This document shows, piece after piece, positions 55,946-64,000 of a stretch of 64,000 bases of DNA (its first letter is position 1; every line of letters begins with the position of its first letter). The stretch is taken from NCBI RefSeq assembly GCF_000812665.2, contig NZ_CP014327.1, forward strand, positions 1,641,501 through 1,705,500, read 5' to 3'. The translations under genes were made by a program, and so were the position numbers. A model generated the notes under the pieces. That model had not been told where the DNA came from. It ran no database searches and saw nothing but the letters and a program-made list of their open reading frames with translations. The DNA is from Falsihalocynthiibacter arcticus (GTDB taxonomy: Bacteria; Pseudomonadota; Alphaproteobacteria; Rhodobacterales; Rhodobacteraceae).

Positions 55946-57121
55946 TTAGTCGCGTTCAACACAAAGTGCAACGCCCATTCCACCGCCAATACAAAGTGTC
56001 ACCAGACCCTTTTTCGCGTCGCGGCGCTTCATTTCGAACAGAAGAGTGTTTAGCACACGCGCGCCAGAAGCACCGATTGGGTGGCCAATGGCGATCGCAC
56101 CGCCGTTTACATTCACGATCTCAGGATCCCAGCCCATCTCTTTGTTAACGGCACAGGCTTGTGCTGCGAAAGCTTCATTGGCCTCAATCAAGTCCAAATC
56201 GCTTGCTTTCCAGCCAGCTTTTTCGAGGGCCTTCTTGCTGGCGTAAACGGGTCCAACGCCCATAATTGAGGGGTCGAGACCAGCTGTTGCGTAGCTTGCA
56301 ATGCGGCCTAAAGGTTCGATTCCCCGTTTTTCTGCATTCGCGGCGCTCATAAGAAGCGCTCCGGCGGCACCGTCGTTGAGGCCAGAAGCGTTGGCCGCGG
56401 TGACTGTGCCTTCACGATCAAATGCGGGGCGCAATTTTTGCATCGCTTCCATTGTTACGCCATGACGAATGTATTCATCCGCGTCGACCACGGTATCACC
56501 GCGCCGTGATTTTACGATAAAGGGCATGATTTCATCGACAAACTTGCCAGCCTTCTGTGCGGCTTCAGCTTTGTTTTGGCTGCCAACCGCAAAGAGGTCC
56601 TGCATTTCGCGGGTGATGTCCCACTGTTTTGCAACGTTTTCTGCGGTTGTACCCATGTGGTAATTATTAAATGCATCCCACAGGCCGTCGCGGATCATCG
56701 AGTCAATGAACTGCATGTCGCCCATTTTGTGTCCCTGACGCAGGTTTGCGACATGGGGGGACATGGACATGTTTTCTTGACCACCAGCGGTGACAATCTC
56801 GGCGTCGCCCAGTAAAATATGCTGTGTTCCCAAAGCAACGGCACGCAGGCCAGATCCGCAAACTTGGTTAATTCCCCAAGCGGCCGCTTCTTTTGGAAGG
56901 CCCGCGTTTATATGCGCTTGGCGAGCTGGGTTTTGCCCTTGGCCGGCCGTTAAAACTTGCCCAAGGATGGTTTCTGAAACTTCGGCTTTGTCAATTCCGG
57001 CGCGCTCAACAAGACATTCGAGCACAGCGGCGCCGAGGTCGTGGGCGGGGGTGTTGGCAAACGAACCATTAAAGCTGCCCACAGCGGTTCGCGCTGCAGA
57101 TGCGATGACAACATGAGTCAT
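55946..57121 (-). CDS. phaA: Acetyl-CoA acetyltransferase (beta-ketothiolase)
   Basis: A 391-residue biosynthetic thiolase condensing two acetyl-CoA to acetoacetyl-CoA. The nucleophile Cys88 is in [35 protein letters not shown] carries the active His; and [15 protein letters not shown] holds the second Cys. The start [17 protein letters not shown] matches the family. It forms a unit with phaB; the PHB synthase phaC is not in the window. Confidence 0.96.
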   Translation of the reverse strand: MTHVVIASAARTAVGSFNGSFANTPAHDLGAAVLECLVERAGIDKAEVSETILGQVLTAGQGQNPARQAHINAGLPKEAAAWGINQVCGSGLRAVALGTQHILLGDAEIVTAGGQENMSMSPHVANLRQGHKMGDMQFIDSMIRDGLWDAFNNYHMGTTAENVAKQWDITREMQDLFAVGSQNKAEAAQKAGKFVDEIMPFIVKSRRGDTVVDADEYIRHGVTMEAMQKLRPAFDREGTVTAANASGLNDGAAGALLMSAANAEKRGIEPLGRIASYATAGLDPSIMGVGPVYASKKALEKAGWKASDLDLIEANEAFAAQACAVNKEMGWDPEIVNVNGGAIAIGHPIGASGARVLNTLLFEMKRRDAKKGLVTLCIGGGMGVALCVERD

Positions 57122-57267
57122 TAGGCTTTTCCTCTCCCGAGACTGAAAAAGGTCCGTGACGCTTCGGGACAGCGGCACATCCCGTCAATTGCGTAAAGTT
57201 CAACGATGAATCTACGTGAAGTACAATTGACAGGGTGTTCCCGCCTTACGCAAGGAAAACCGTGATA

Positions 57268-58107
57268 TTATCCAGTTTTCTCTGCGAGTTCTTTTTGCCA
57301 TGGAGGACGAATTGTTGGCGCGCCAAAATAATACCCCTGAAGGCAATCGATACCAATGGATTGAAGGAAAGCAACATCCTCCTTGTTTTCAACACTTTCA
57401 GCGACGGTAAACATTTCAAATTGTGAAGCGATAGAGCAGAGCGCTTTGGTCAGGACTTGGTTGTCGGGATCTGTGGCTATTCCACGAATGAATTGTCCGT
57501 CAATTTTGATAATGTCGAAGAAAAAGTCCTTGAGATAGCGGAACGCGGTATACCCCGCCCCGAAATCATCGAGCGCAAACGAAATTCCACGCAGATTTAG
57601 ATCTTTCATGAATGTCGTCACGAGTTCCGGCATGAGCATAGCGGAGCTTTCGGTGATTTCCAGAATCAAGCGTTCGGCAATAGTAGGGTCTCGATCCAGC
57701 CCATATTCCAAAGTGCGCATCCAGCGTTGATACCCGATCGATCGCGCGGACATGTTGATTGACAGGCGTAAGCTCGGTTGATCGAGCAGGGTTTGTAGAC
57801 CCATTTCCAAAGCAAGACAGTCCACCTTGCGACCAAGCTCTTTGTTTTCGATGGCATCAATAAATTCGTGGGCTGGGATGACGCGCCCATTATCGTCGAG
57901 CAACCGCACGAGGCCTTCATAAAAAGCAACACGACCTGGGCGCGATGCCTGAACAACAGGTTGAAAGGCCAAGATTGCCCTTTTATTGTCGAGCGCATGC
58001 TGCACAAGGGAAAGCACATTTAATTCCTGTTCTGCTTGAGCAAAAGAAAAAGGGTTTTCTGGGCCCTCAATCGCCTCTGTGACATATCCATTCTTTGTTA
58101 AACGCAT
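57268..58107 (-). CDS. EAL-domain protein, predicted cyclic-di-GMP phosphodiesterase
   Basis: A 279-residue protein that is mainly one EAL domain with no sensor domain apart from about 45 N-terminal residues. The catalytic set seems present: YEGLVRLLDD in the EAL place, INMSARS, LEITESS, ALDDFGAGYTAFRYL, IIKIDGQFI, VAESVEN and CLQGYYFG. Hydrolysis of c-di-GMP to pGpG is therefore likely. The start MRLTKNGYV has GAGGGAG upstream. No GGDEF partner lies nearby. Confidence 0.9.
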   Translation of the reverse strand: MRLTKNGYVTEAIEGPENPFSFAQAEQELNVLSLVQHALDNKRAILAFQPVVQASRPGRVAFYEGLVRLLDDNGRVIPAHEFIDAIENKELGRKVDCLALEMGLQTLLDQPSLRLSINMSARSIGYQRWMRTLEYGLDRDPTIAERLILEITESSAMLMPELVTTFMKDLNLRGISFALDDFGAGYTAFRYLKDFFFDIIKIDGQFIRGIATDPDNQVLTKALCSIASQFEMFTVAESVENKEDVAFLQSIGIDCLQGYYFGAPTIRPPWQKELAEKTG

Positions 58108-58223
58108 TTTTTTCTCCCTCACCAACAGGTTTAGAATGCCTCCTGATAGTTTAATAGCTGGTGAAAGTTCGCATTTGGTTCTAATTTGAGACGAATTGCA
58201 GGGTGTCTGGTTTAGGGGGAAAT

Positions 58224-58793
58224 ATGCAGGAAAGATGCGGTTGGGTTGGCCAGGAAGACATATACATTGCTTACCATGACACCGAGTGGGGCGTCCCTGT
58301 TTATGACAGCCGCGCTCTCTGGGAGAAACTGGTTCTAGACGGGTTCCAAGCGGGGTTGAGTTGGATCACCATTCTCAAGAAGCGTCAGAACTTTATTGAG
58401 GCCTTTCATGGATTTGACCCAAATGTGATTGCCACATGGGGCGAGCCAGAAATCGAAACGCTTTTGCAAAATCCGGGCATCATTCGCCACCGTGGCAAGA
58501 TCGCTGCGACCATTTCAAATGCGCGTGTTTGGCAAGCCATTGAGCAAGAGCAGGGATTTGATACCTATCTTTGGAATTTTGTTGGCGGAAAACCACTTCA
58601 AAATAACTTCAAATTATTGGCAGATGTTCCGCCGTCAACGCCGCTCTCAACCGAAATATCCAAGGATCTTAAGAAACGCGGGTTTAAGTTCTGTGGGCCG
58701 ACGATTGTCTATGCCTTTATGGAGGCGGTGGGCATGGCCAATGACCACATTGTAACCTGTCCACGGCATAGCCATTTGAGCAAAACCCGTTGA
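58224..58793 (+). CDS. tag: DNA-3-methyladenine glycosylase I
   Basis: Removes 3-methyladenine from DNA. The 189-residue protein starts MQERCGWVGQEDIYIAYHDT and has EWGVPVYDSRALWEKLVLDG, GLSWITILKKR and the C-terminal zinc ligands in TCPRHSHLSK. I use the ATG at 58224 with GGGGGA just upstream; seven more codons are open. Confidence 0.94.
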   Translation: MQERCGWVGQEDIYIAYHDTEWGVPVYDSRALWEKLVLDGFQAGLSWITILKKRQNFIEAFHGFDPNVIATWGEPEIETLLQNPGIIRHRGKIAATISNARVWQAIEQEQGFDTYLWNFVGGKPLQNNFKLLADVPPSTPLSTEISKDLKKRGFKFCGPTIVYAFMEAVGMANDHIVTCPRHSHLSKTR

Positions 58794-58798
58794 AAGCA

Positions 58799-59347
58799 TC
58801 ATTTTTGCGCGATTAATTCTGCGAAAATGGCCTTGGCGCTTTCGCTATCCCATTCTGCTTCGCCAACGAGGCGCGCGATTTCTTGGCCTTGGCGATTAAG
58901 GAGTATCGTCGCGGGCAGTCCTTCGACATTCATTTCACGCGCGAGGGCGCTTTTGGGATCTAACAGGATCGGGAGATTCTGAATGTTTTCGGTGGCAAAG
59001 AATTTCTCAATCGCCGCCATTTTGTTGCGGCCCGTGGCGACAGTAACAACGGCGAAGTCCTCGCTCTCCATTTGCGCCGCTAGGCGGTCAAGGGAGGGCA
59101 TTTCTTTGCGGCAGGGCGCGCACCATGTCGCCCAAAAATTCACCAGCGTAATTTTGCCATCATAGTCGGACAGAGTTCGCTCGTTTCCCTCGGGATCAAA
59201 AAAAATAGCCTCTGCACCTGCCACAGGCGTCGCATGTATTTGCAATTTTTCGAGCGAGCCTACGCGTAGATCCGCCAAATCGGCAAAGGCAGCGTTTGCG
59301 CTAAGCGCGAGGCCCGCGTATAGGGGGGCTAACCAAAGATTTCGCAT
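58799..59347 (-). CDS. tlpA: TlpA-type periplasmic thioredoxin
   Basis: A 182-residue thiol-disulfide protein. A signal peptide ([19 protein letters not shown]) targets the periplasm. The redox motif is [19 protein letters not shown] (Cys76, Cys79), and the cis-Pro loop is [14 protein letters not shown]. TlpA-like proteins reduce partners in cytochrome oxidase or cytochrome c assembly; the partner is unknown. The start at 59347 has GGAGG upstream. argH is divergent with only 27 bases between the two starts, so their promoters must overlap the coding ends. Confidence 0.9.
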   Translation of the reverse strand: MRNLWLAPLYAGLALSANAAFADLADLRVGSLEKLQIHATPVAGAEAIFFDPEGNERTLSDYDGKITLVNFWATWCAPCRKEMPSLDRLAAQMESEDFAVVTVATGRNKMAAIEKFFATENIQNLPILLDPKSALAREMNVEGLPATILLNRQGQEIARLVGEAEWDSESAKAIFAELIAQK

Positions 59348-59374
59348 TTTTTCTTCCCTCCAAAGGGCATAAGC

Positions 59375-60790
59375 ATGACCAAAAACGATACACCCAAGAC
59401 TTCTTCCAACCAAATGTGGGGCGGACGCTTCGCCGCCGGACCCGATGCGATCATGGAGGCCATCAACGCCTCGATCAGTTTCGATAAACGCATGGCCGCT
59501 CAAGACATTGAGGGTTCTCGCGCCCACGCTGCAATGTTAGCAAGCGCAGGCATTATTACAGATACAGACGCGGTTGCCATTCGGGAAGGCCTTCTCACGG
59601 TATTGTCAGAAATCGACAACGGAGAGTTTCAGTATTCGGCGGCCCTAGAAGACATCCACATGAACGTGGAAAGCCGTCTCAAAGACCTGATCGGTGAGCC
59701 CGCAGGCCGCCTCCACACAGGTCGCAGCCGCAACGACCAAGTCGCAACCGATTTCCGCCTCTGGGTGCGCGATCAAACGGACGCTGTGATTGTCGGCCTT
59801 GAGGCCCTCATCCGCGCGCTTTTGGCGCAGGCCGAGGCGGGCGCTGATTGGGTGATGCCCGGCTTCACCCATTTGCAAGTCGCCCAACCTGTCACTTGGG
59901 GCCACCATATGATGGCCTATGTCGAGATGTTTGGCCGCGATATGTCGCGCTTTCGCGATGCGCGGGTGCGGATGAATGAATCCCCTCTCGGTGCGGCGGC
60001 CCTTGCCGGAACTAGCTTCCCGATTGATCGCCACATGACCGCCGAAGCGCTGGGCTTTGATCGCCCCGCAGCGAACTCGCTGGATGCCGTGGCCGACCGC
60101 GATTTTGCGCTCGAATTCCTCGCGGCCTCTACAATCACCGCGATGCATCTCAGTCGTTTTGCCGAGGAACTCGTGATTTGGTCCTCCGCACAATTCCGTT
60201 TCGTCGCGCTTTCGGATCGCTTCTCGACTGGCTCCTCTATCATGCCACAAAAGAAAAATCCCGATGCCGCCGAACTTATTCGCGCCAAAATCGGCCGGAT
60301 CATGGGGGCGATGGTTGGGCTGTTTACGGTGATGAAAGGCCTTCCGCTGACCTATTCCAAGGATATGCAGGAAGACAAAGAGCAAGTCTTTGATGCCGCC
60401 GACAACCTGATGCTCGCCCTTGCCGCGATGACGGGAATGGTGGCCGATATGACCGCAAACACCAAAAACCTCGAGATCGCAGCGGCCAGTGGGTTTTCAA
60501 CTGCGACCGATCTTGCCGACTGGTTGGTGCGCGCCCTCAATATGCCTTTCCGCGATGCACATCACGTCACGGGAACCCTTGTGGCATTGGCGGAAAGTAA
60601 AGAATGCGATTTGCCGGACCTTACCTTGGCGGACATGCAATCCGTGCACGAACACATTACTCAAGACGTCTTTGATGTGCTCGGTGTCCATAATTCCGTG
60701 GCTTCGCGCGTGTCCTATGGCGGCACCGCTCCGAGCCAAGTGCGCAGCCAAATCGCACGTTGGACCAAAAACCTAAATAAGGATACCTAA
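59375..60790 (+). CDS. argH: Argininosuccinate lyase
   Basis: Cleaves argininosuccinate to arginine and fumarate. The 471-residue protein has [40 protein letters not shown] and the signature [19 protein letters not shown]. Length is normal. It is followed without gap by a 47-residue lipoprotein gene, then a second lipoprotein and DUF2834, forming an apparent operon. Confidence 0.97.
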   Translation: MTKNDTPKTSSNQMWGGRFAAGPDAIMEAINASISFDKRMAAQDIEGSRAHAAMLASAGIITDTDAVAIREGLLTVLSEIDNGEFQYSAALEDIHMNVESRLKDLIGEPAGRLHTGRSRNDQVATDFRLWVRDQTDAVIVGLEALIRALLAQAEAGADWVMPGFTHLQVAQPVTWGHHMMAYVEMFGRDMSRFRDARVRMNESPLGAAALAGTSFPIDRHMTAEALGFDRPAANSLDAVADRDFALEFLAASTITAMHLSRFAEELVIWSSAQFRFVALSDRFSTGSSIMPQKKNPDAAELIRAKIGRIMGAMVGLFTVMKGLPLTYSKDMQEDKEQVFDAADNLMLALAAMTGMVADMTANTKNLEIAAASGFSTATDLADWLVRALNMPFRDAHHVTGTLVALAESKECDLPDLTLADMQSVHEHITQDVFDVLGVHNSVASRVSYGGTAPSQVRSQIARWTKNLNKDT

Positions 60791-60934
60791 ATGAAAAAGC
60801 TTGTTTTTCTCGGACTTTTTGTCACTCTTGCGGCCTGCGGTGTGGACGGATCGCCCAAGGCACCGGAATCTACGCCTCCTCCAGGAATTAGCGTGTCTGG
60901 CGAGGCCCGCATGGGCGTCGTAACGAAGTTTTAA
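60791..60934 (+). CDS. Tiny lipoprotein downstream of argH
   Basis: A 47-residue predicted lipoprotein: MKKLVFLGLFVTLAACGVDG with lipobox LAAC (Cys16), then a Pro-rich linker (PESTPPPG) and SVSGEARMGVVTKF. Its ATG directly follows the argH stop, so it is translationally coupled. Small lipoproteins after argH or before lysA occur in alphaproteobacteria; the function is unknown. Confidence 0.82.
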   Translation: MKKLVFLGLFVTLAACGVDGSPKAPESTPPPGISVSGEARMGVVTKF

Positions 60935-60959
60935 GCCCCTCGGGGTGTGAAGGTGAAGC

Positions 60960-61124
60960 ATGAATAAGGTCATCGCTGTCATTTTGGTAACGACACTGTT
61001 GGGGGCCTGTGCGGGCCCGCAACACCCGCCCGTCGTGAACGGTACCGTCTATGCAGGGACGGGCGGCACCTATAGTCGTGTAGGCATAAGTACCGGCAAT
61101 TTTGGCATAAATTTAGGATTCTGA
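60960..61124 (+). CDS. Second tiny lipoprotein
   Basis: A 54-residue predicted lipoprotein: MNKVIAVILVTTLLGACAGP with lipobox LGAC (Cys17), followed by a Gly/Thr-rich tail (NGTVYAGTGGTYSRVGISTG). It starts 25 bases after the previous small gene (GAAGGTGAAG upstream) and its TGA shares a base with the next ATG. Function unknown. Confidence 0.75.
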   Translation: MNKVIAVILVTTLLGACAGPQHPPVVNGTVYAGTGGTYSRVGISTGNFGINLGF

Positions 61125-61441
61125 TGTCTCCTCTGCGTGCAATATATCTTGGATTGGCAATCGTCGGGGCTTTACTCCCGATGTATCATATTGGGCTTTG
61201 GGTTTGGGGAAATGGTCCTGCGCCGAAATTGCTGTTTGCCGCGTGGCAGGCCAACTCAGCAACGACGGGCCTCATGTGGGACCTCGTTATTTCAGCCATC
61301 GCCTTGAGCGTTTGGATTTTGGCAGAGACCTATGTCCGACGCAATTGGATGGCGCTTGTCGCTATACCAGCAACCTTTTTGATCGGCGTTTCATGTGGGC
61401 TACCGCTTTATCTCTACTTCCGGTCCCGCCCGATTGAGTAA
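61124..61441 (+). CDS. DUF2834 family membrane protein
   Basis: A 105-residue protein with three hydrophobic segments: LRAIYLGLAIVGALLPMYHI, GLMWDLVISAIALSVWILAE and WMALVAIPATFLIGVSCGLP. This is the DUF2834 pattern; function unknown. It is coupled to the preceding lipoprotein gene by a TGATG junction and ends just before the convergent VOC gene. Confidence 0.87.
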   Translation: MSPLRAIYLGLAIVGALLPMYHIGLWVWGNGPAPKLLFAAWQANSATTGLMWDLVISAIALSVWILAETYVRRNWMALVAIPATFLIGVSCGLPLYLYFRSRPIE

Positions 61442-61444
61442 CGC

Positions 61445-61816
61445 TTAAACGTGCTGATCAATTAGAATTGGATTGCCATCCGGATCCACAATCATAAAAC
61501 TCGCGGGGCCTTGCGAGTCGGGGTCAATCGGTTGCCCCGCATCCAACCCGCGCTCCGCGAAAGCCTTTTGAAGCACCCGAACGTCGTCAAAGTCGTCTAA
61601 CGCCTTCGCTTGCGAGTCCCAACCCGGATTGAACGTCAGGATGTTGCGCGGGAACATGCCCTGAAAAAGCCCAATCGTGGTTGTCCCATGTTGAAGGATG
61701 AGCCACCCCTGTGCCACGTCTCCGTGAAAAACATCAAAGCCCAGTTTTTCATAGAATGCGAGCGAGACTTGAAGGTCTTTCACATTGAGGCTGACTGAAA
61801 ATACACCTAATTCCAT
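61445..61816 (-). CDS. VOC (glyoxalase/bleomycin-resistance) superfamily protein
   Basis: A 123-residue VOC protein made of two beta-alpha-beta-beta-beta units. Family positions are seen in VFSVSLNVKDLQVSLAFYEK, LILQHGTTTIGLFQGM and FMIVDPDGNPILIDQH. The substrate or ligand is unknown. The start MELGVF has GGGAGGA upstream; six further codons are open. Confidence 0.88.
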   Translation of the reverse strand: MELGVFSVSLNVKDLQVSLAFYEKLGFDVFHGDVAQGWLILQHGTTTIGLFQGMFPRNILTFNPGWDSQAKALDDFDDVRVLQKAFAERGLDAGQPIDPDSQGPASFMIVDPDGNPILIDQHV

Positions 61817-61921
61817 TGCTTCCTCCCGTTTCATTAAAGTTTAGCATTTTTTATCTTTCGTGCCTAACCTGCGTTTTTATCACGGGTTTCGTTTGAAATA
61901 GTTGCACGGTCTGGTATGAGC

Positions 61922-61941
61922 AAAAAAACCCCTTTTAGGGG
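61922..61941 (-). terminator. Small hairpin with T run reading leftward, upstream of lysA
   Basis: On the minus strand CCCCT-AAA-AGGGG is followed by seven T, the form of a small terminator. It faces away from lysA and would stop antisense transcription from the lysA side before the VOC gene. The stem is only five pairs. Confidence 0.45.
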
Positions 61942-61962
61942 CGGCATTCGAAAGGCGCGACA

Positions 61963-63228
61963 ATGGACCATTTTCTGTATCGTAACGGCGAACTTTACGC
62001 TGAAGATGTGCGCGTTTCTGAGATTGCAAAGGCGGTAGGCACCCCGTTTTATCTCTATTCCTCGGCAACCTTCCGTCGGCATTTTAAACTGTTTGATGAT
62101 GCGCTCGCGGGCATGGAGCACCTCGTTTGTTTTGCCATGAAATCCAATTCCAACCAAGCGATCCTGACCCTTTTGGCCAAAGAGGGCGCGGGTATGGATG
62201 TGGTCTCGGGCGGCGAATATGCGCGCGCCAAGGCGGCGGGCGTTCCGGGCAACCGAATTGTTTTTTCCGGTGTGGGCAAGACCCGCGAGGAAATGGACGC
62301 GGCTCTAATCGGTGGTATTCGCCAGTTTAATGTCGAATCCGAACCCGAGATGATTGTGCTGAATGAAGCGGCGCTGGCGCTGAATGTTGTCGCGCCGATT
62401 GCTATTCGGGTGAACCCCGACGTTGATGCTAAAACCCATGAGAAAATTGCGACCGGAAAAAGCGAGAATAAATTCGGCATTCCGATTTCACGGGCAAGGG
62501 AAGTCTATGCGCAGGCCGCTAGTCTTACGGGGCTGAAAATTATGGGCATTGATGTTCATATCGGTAGCCAATTGGTTGAACTTGAGCCATTTGAGCAAGC
62601 CTACAAAAAGGTTCGCGAATTGACGGAAGTTCTGCGCAAAGACGGCCACGAAATCACCCGCTTGGATCTGGGCGGCGGTTTGGGCATTCCTTACGAACGC
62701 TCCAACGAAGCTCCTCCCTTGCCCAAAGAATATGGTGCCCTCATTCAGGACGTTTTGGGCGATTTGGGCTGCGAAATCGAGATTGAACCGGGGCGTCTGA
62801 TTTCGGGAAATGCAGGCATTTTGGTCAGCGAAGTGATCTATGTGAAGTCGGGGGAAGACCGCGAATTCCTCATTATCGACGGCGCGATGAATGATCTTGT
62901 CCGCCCGTCTATGTATGGCGCGCATCACGACATTATTCCTGTGATTGAAGCCGCACCTGGGGTTGAACAGGCGAAATACGATATCGTTGGGCCCGTTTGT
63001 GAAAGTGGCGACACCTTTGCCAAGGGACGCAATATGCCGCCATTGACTGCGGGCGACCTCGTGGCATTTCGCTCGGCAGGGGCTTATGGCGCGGTTATGG
63101 CCAGTGAATACAATTCGCGGCCCCTTATTCCAGAGGTTTTGGTCGATGGTGATCAATTCGCTGTCATTCGGGCACGTCCGACCTTTCAAGATATGATTGA
63201 TCGCGATACGGTTCCTTCATGGCTTTAG
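61963..63228 (+). CDS. lysA: Diaminopimelate decarboxylase
   Basis: Converts meso-DAP to lysine with PLP. The 421-residue protein has the Schiff-base lysine in LVCFAMKSNSNQAIL (Lys60), the HIGSQL segment, RLDLGGGLGIPY, EPGRLISGNAGI and VGPVCESGDTFAKG with the active Cys. All parts are intact. The TIGR02302 gene follows. Confidence 0.97.
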   Translation: MDHFLYRNGELYAEDVRVSEIAKAVGTPFYLYSSATFRRHFKLFDDALAGMEHLVCFAMKSNSNQAILTLLAKEGAGMDVVSGGEYARAKAAGVPGNRIVFSGVGKTREEMDAALIGGIRQFNVESEPEMIVLNEAALALNVVAPIAIRVNPDVDAKTHEKIATGKSENKFGIPISRAREVYAQAASLTGLKIMGIDVHIGSQLVELEPFEQAYKKVRELTEVLRKDGHEITRLDLGGGLGIPYERSNEAPPLPKEYGALIQDVLGDLGCEIEIEPGRLISGNAGILVSEVIYVKSGEDREFLIIDGAMNDLVRPSMYGAHHDIIPVIEAAPGVEQAKYDIVGPVCESGDTFAKGRNMPPLTAGDLVAFRSAGAYGAVMASEYNSRPLIPEVLVDGDQFAVIRARPTFQDMIDRDTVPSWL

Positions 63229-63265
63229 GTTAGTCCTTGGCCAAAACCACTGCGGAGATGTGCTC

Positions 63266-64000
63266 TTGAAGTCGGCCGATGCGCAAAATAATCTGTCGAA
63301 ACGCCTTCGTTGGCCCCTTCGGTTCACGTGGGCCGGACTTGTGGCTGAGCGGTTTTTGCGCGCGTTTTGGCCCGTATATAGCCTTGTTTTTACACTCGTA
63401 GCGGCGTTTCTTTTCGGTGTGCAGGAGCGCCTGCCGTTTGTCGTGGTCGTGGGGTTGCTTGCGGCTGTCAGTGTTCTTCTCCTCGCGACTCTTGTACGGG
63501 CTGTTGCTCGTTTTCGGTTCCCGCATCGCTCCGAATCCTTGGCGCGGTTGGATTCAACCCTTGTGGGCCAGCCCCTCGCGGCTTTGACCGATGCGCAAAC
63601 TGTGGGCCTTGACGATCCGGCCTCGCGCGCGGTTTGGGAGGCGCATTTGCGCAGGATGGAAGCGAAAACGGCAAGCGCGCAGGCCCCTTGGCCCGATTTG
63701 CGTCTCGCGGATCGCGATCCAAACGGGCTGCGCTTGATGGCTGTTACCGCGCTATTGGCCGCCGTGATTTTCGGCGCACCTAAGTATTTTGGTTCCGTGA
63801 CAATCCTTTCGGACAACCTCCTCGCGGGACAGGGAGAAGCTGGGGCCCAATGGGAAGGCTGGATTCAACCGCCAAGCTATACGGGCAAACCCACGCTTTA
63901 TTTGAACGATCTGATCGCGCGTTCGGACCTTCAAGTCCCTGAGGGCAGTGTTATTGCCCTTCGGTTCTATGACGAATCCAGTGCAAACTCCCTGAAACAA
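63266..64000 (+). CDS. TIGR02302/DUF4175 family membrane protein, 3' end outside window
   Basis: The frame opens at a TTG with GGAG ten bases upstream and is open to the last base (245 codons). The N-terminal part is basic (LSKRLRWPLRFTWAGLVAER), with two membrane segments near residues 38-52 and 58-76, a further one near 157-172, then GAQWEGWIQPPSYTGKPTLY, typical of the long DUF4175 proteins (about 800 residues) found after lysA in alphaproteobacteria. Function unknown; the rest cannot be seen. Confidence 0.85.
   Translation, partial: MKSADAQNNLSKRLRWPLRFTWAGLVAERFLRAFWPVYSLVFTLVAAFLFGVQERLPFVVVVGLLAAVSVLLLATLVRAVARFRFPHRSESLARLDSTLVGQPLAALTDAQTVGLDDPASRAVWEAHLRRMEAKTASAQAPWPDLRLADRDPNGLRLMAVTALLAAVIFGAPKYFGSVTILSDNLLAGQGEAGAQWEGWIQPPSYTGKPTLYLNDLIARSDLQVPEGSVIALRFYDESSANSLKQ

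Noticed and set aside
1-64000. tRNA genes, rRNA genes, CRISPR arrays, insertion sequences, prophage or defence islands
   Set aside because: I read the intergenic regions on both strands and found no cloverleaf ends, no regular spacer repeats, no transposase or integrase motifs and no phage genes. A tRNAscan or Infernal run would be decisive.

Overview
This 64 kb window looks like an ordinary chromosomal stretch of an alphaproteobacterium of the order Rhodobacterales, most likely the Roseobacter group. The case rests on gene content and order: rpoZ-rsh-DUF2062-pdxJ-acpS-lepB-rnc-era-DUF1491-recO in one direction, tandem peptide deformylases before fmt, the cbtBA-cobW-cobN-cobO cobalamin locus, and a TIGR02302-type protein after lysA. 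It also rests on protein sequence flavour. I found no rRNA, tRNA, CRISPR array, insertion sequence or prophage. Species cannot be set from the sequence alone.

Layout. 1-2.3 kb: end of a TPR protein and ispE. 2.3-9.8 kb: a cobalamin riboswitch reading leftward into cbtB-cbtA-cobW-GNAT-cobN-cobO, with a small lipoprotein gene on the opposite strand between cobN and cobO. 10-14.8 kb: smc and a convergent MltB-type transglycosylase. 14.8-25.4 kb: more B12 genes, leftward cobD-cobC-DUF1636 and rightward (HPGH small protein)-cbiX-cobH-cobL-cobI-cobJ-cobM, separated by a pseudo-receiver gene and a glutathionyl-hydroquinone reductase gene. 25.5-31.8 kb: a PatB-type lyase, def-def2-fmt, ispH-methyltransferase-rnhA and a NYN protein. 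31.9-40.6 kb: folK, then the long rightward housekeeping run rpoZ to recO. 40.6-47.3 kb: META lipoprotein, TetR regulator, tyrB-sseA, smpB, dapA and slt. 47.3-53.8 kb: two transporter/tRNA-modification genes (EamA, MnmD), a DAO-family oxidoreductase, a ThDP enzyme, polyprenyl diphosphate synthase, DUF2007 and TrmN6. 53.9-58.8 kb: DUF465, an EamA transporter with a 29-codon coupled reading frame, phaB, phaA, an EAL protein and tag. 58.8-64 kb: tlpA, argH with two tiny lipoproteins and DUF2834, a VOC protein, lysA and the start of a TIGR02302 protein.

How the genes work together. The dominant theme is B12 synthesis: cobalt uptake (CbtAB), metal chaperoning (CobW), two kinds of cobaltochelatase (CbiX and CobN), ring methylation and rearrangement (CobI, CobJ fused to CbiG, CobM, CobL, CobH), adenosylation (CobO) and nucleotide-loop side-chain steps (CobC, CobD). 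Several required genes (cobA, cobG/cobZ, cobF, cobK, cobB, cobS, cobT, cobQ, cobP) are not here and must lie elsewhere. A second theme is isoprenoids (ispE, ispH, polyprenyl synthase) and a third is PHB synthesis (phaA, phaB).

The most important caution for any reader is that seven genes (a lipoprotein, cobN, mltB, cobJ, rnc, era, polyprenyl synthase) are each broken by what looks like the loss of exactly one base in a run of C or G. Restoring one base in each run gives a full-length, family-like protein. Because rnc, era and the polyprenyl synthase are normally needed for growth, sequencing or assembly error is much more likely than decay. I give these genes as whole CDS spans with the break noted. 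I did not find a convincing new biological system; the best leads are the mixed aerobic/anaerobic B12 set with uncharacterised companions, a phosphorylation-dead receiver, a catalytically altered second deformylase, a split MnmC pair and a TetR operator region with no target gene.
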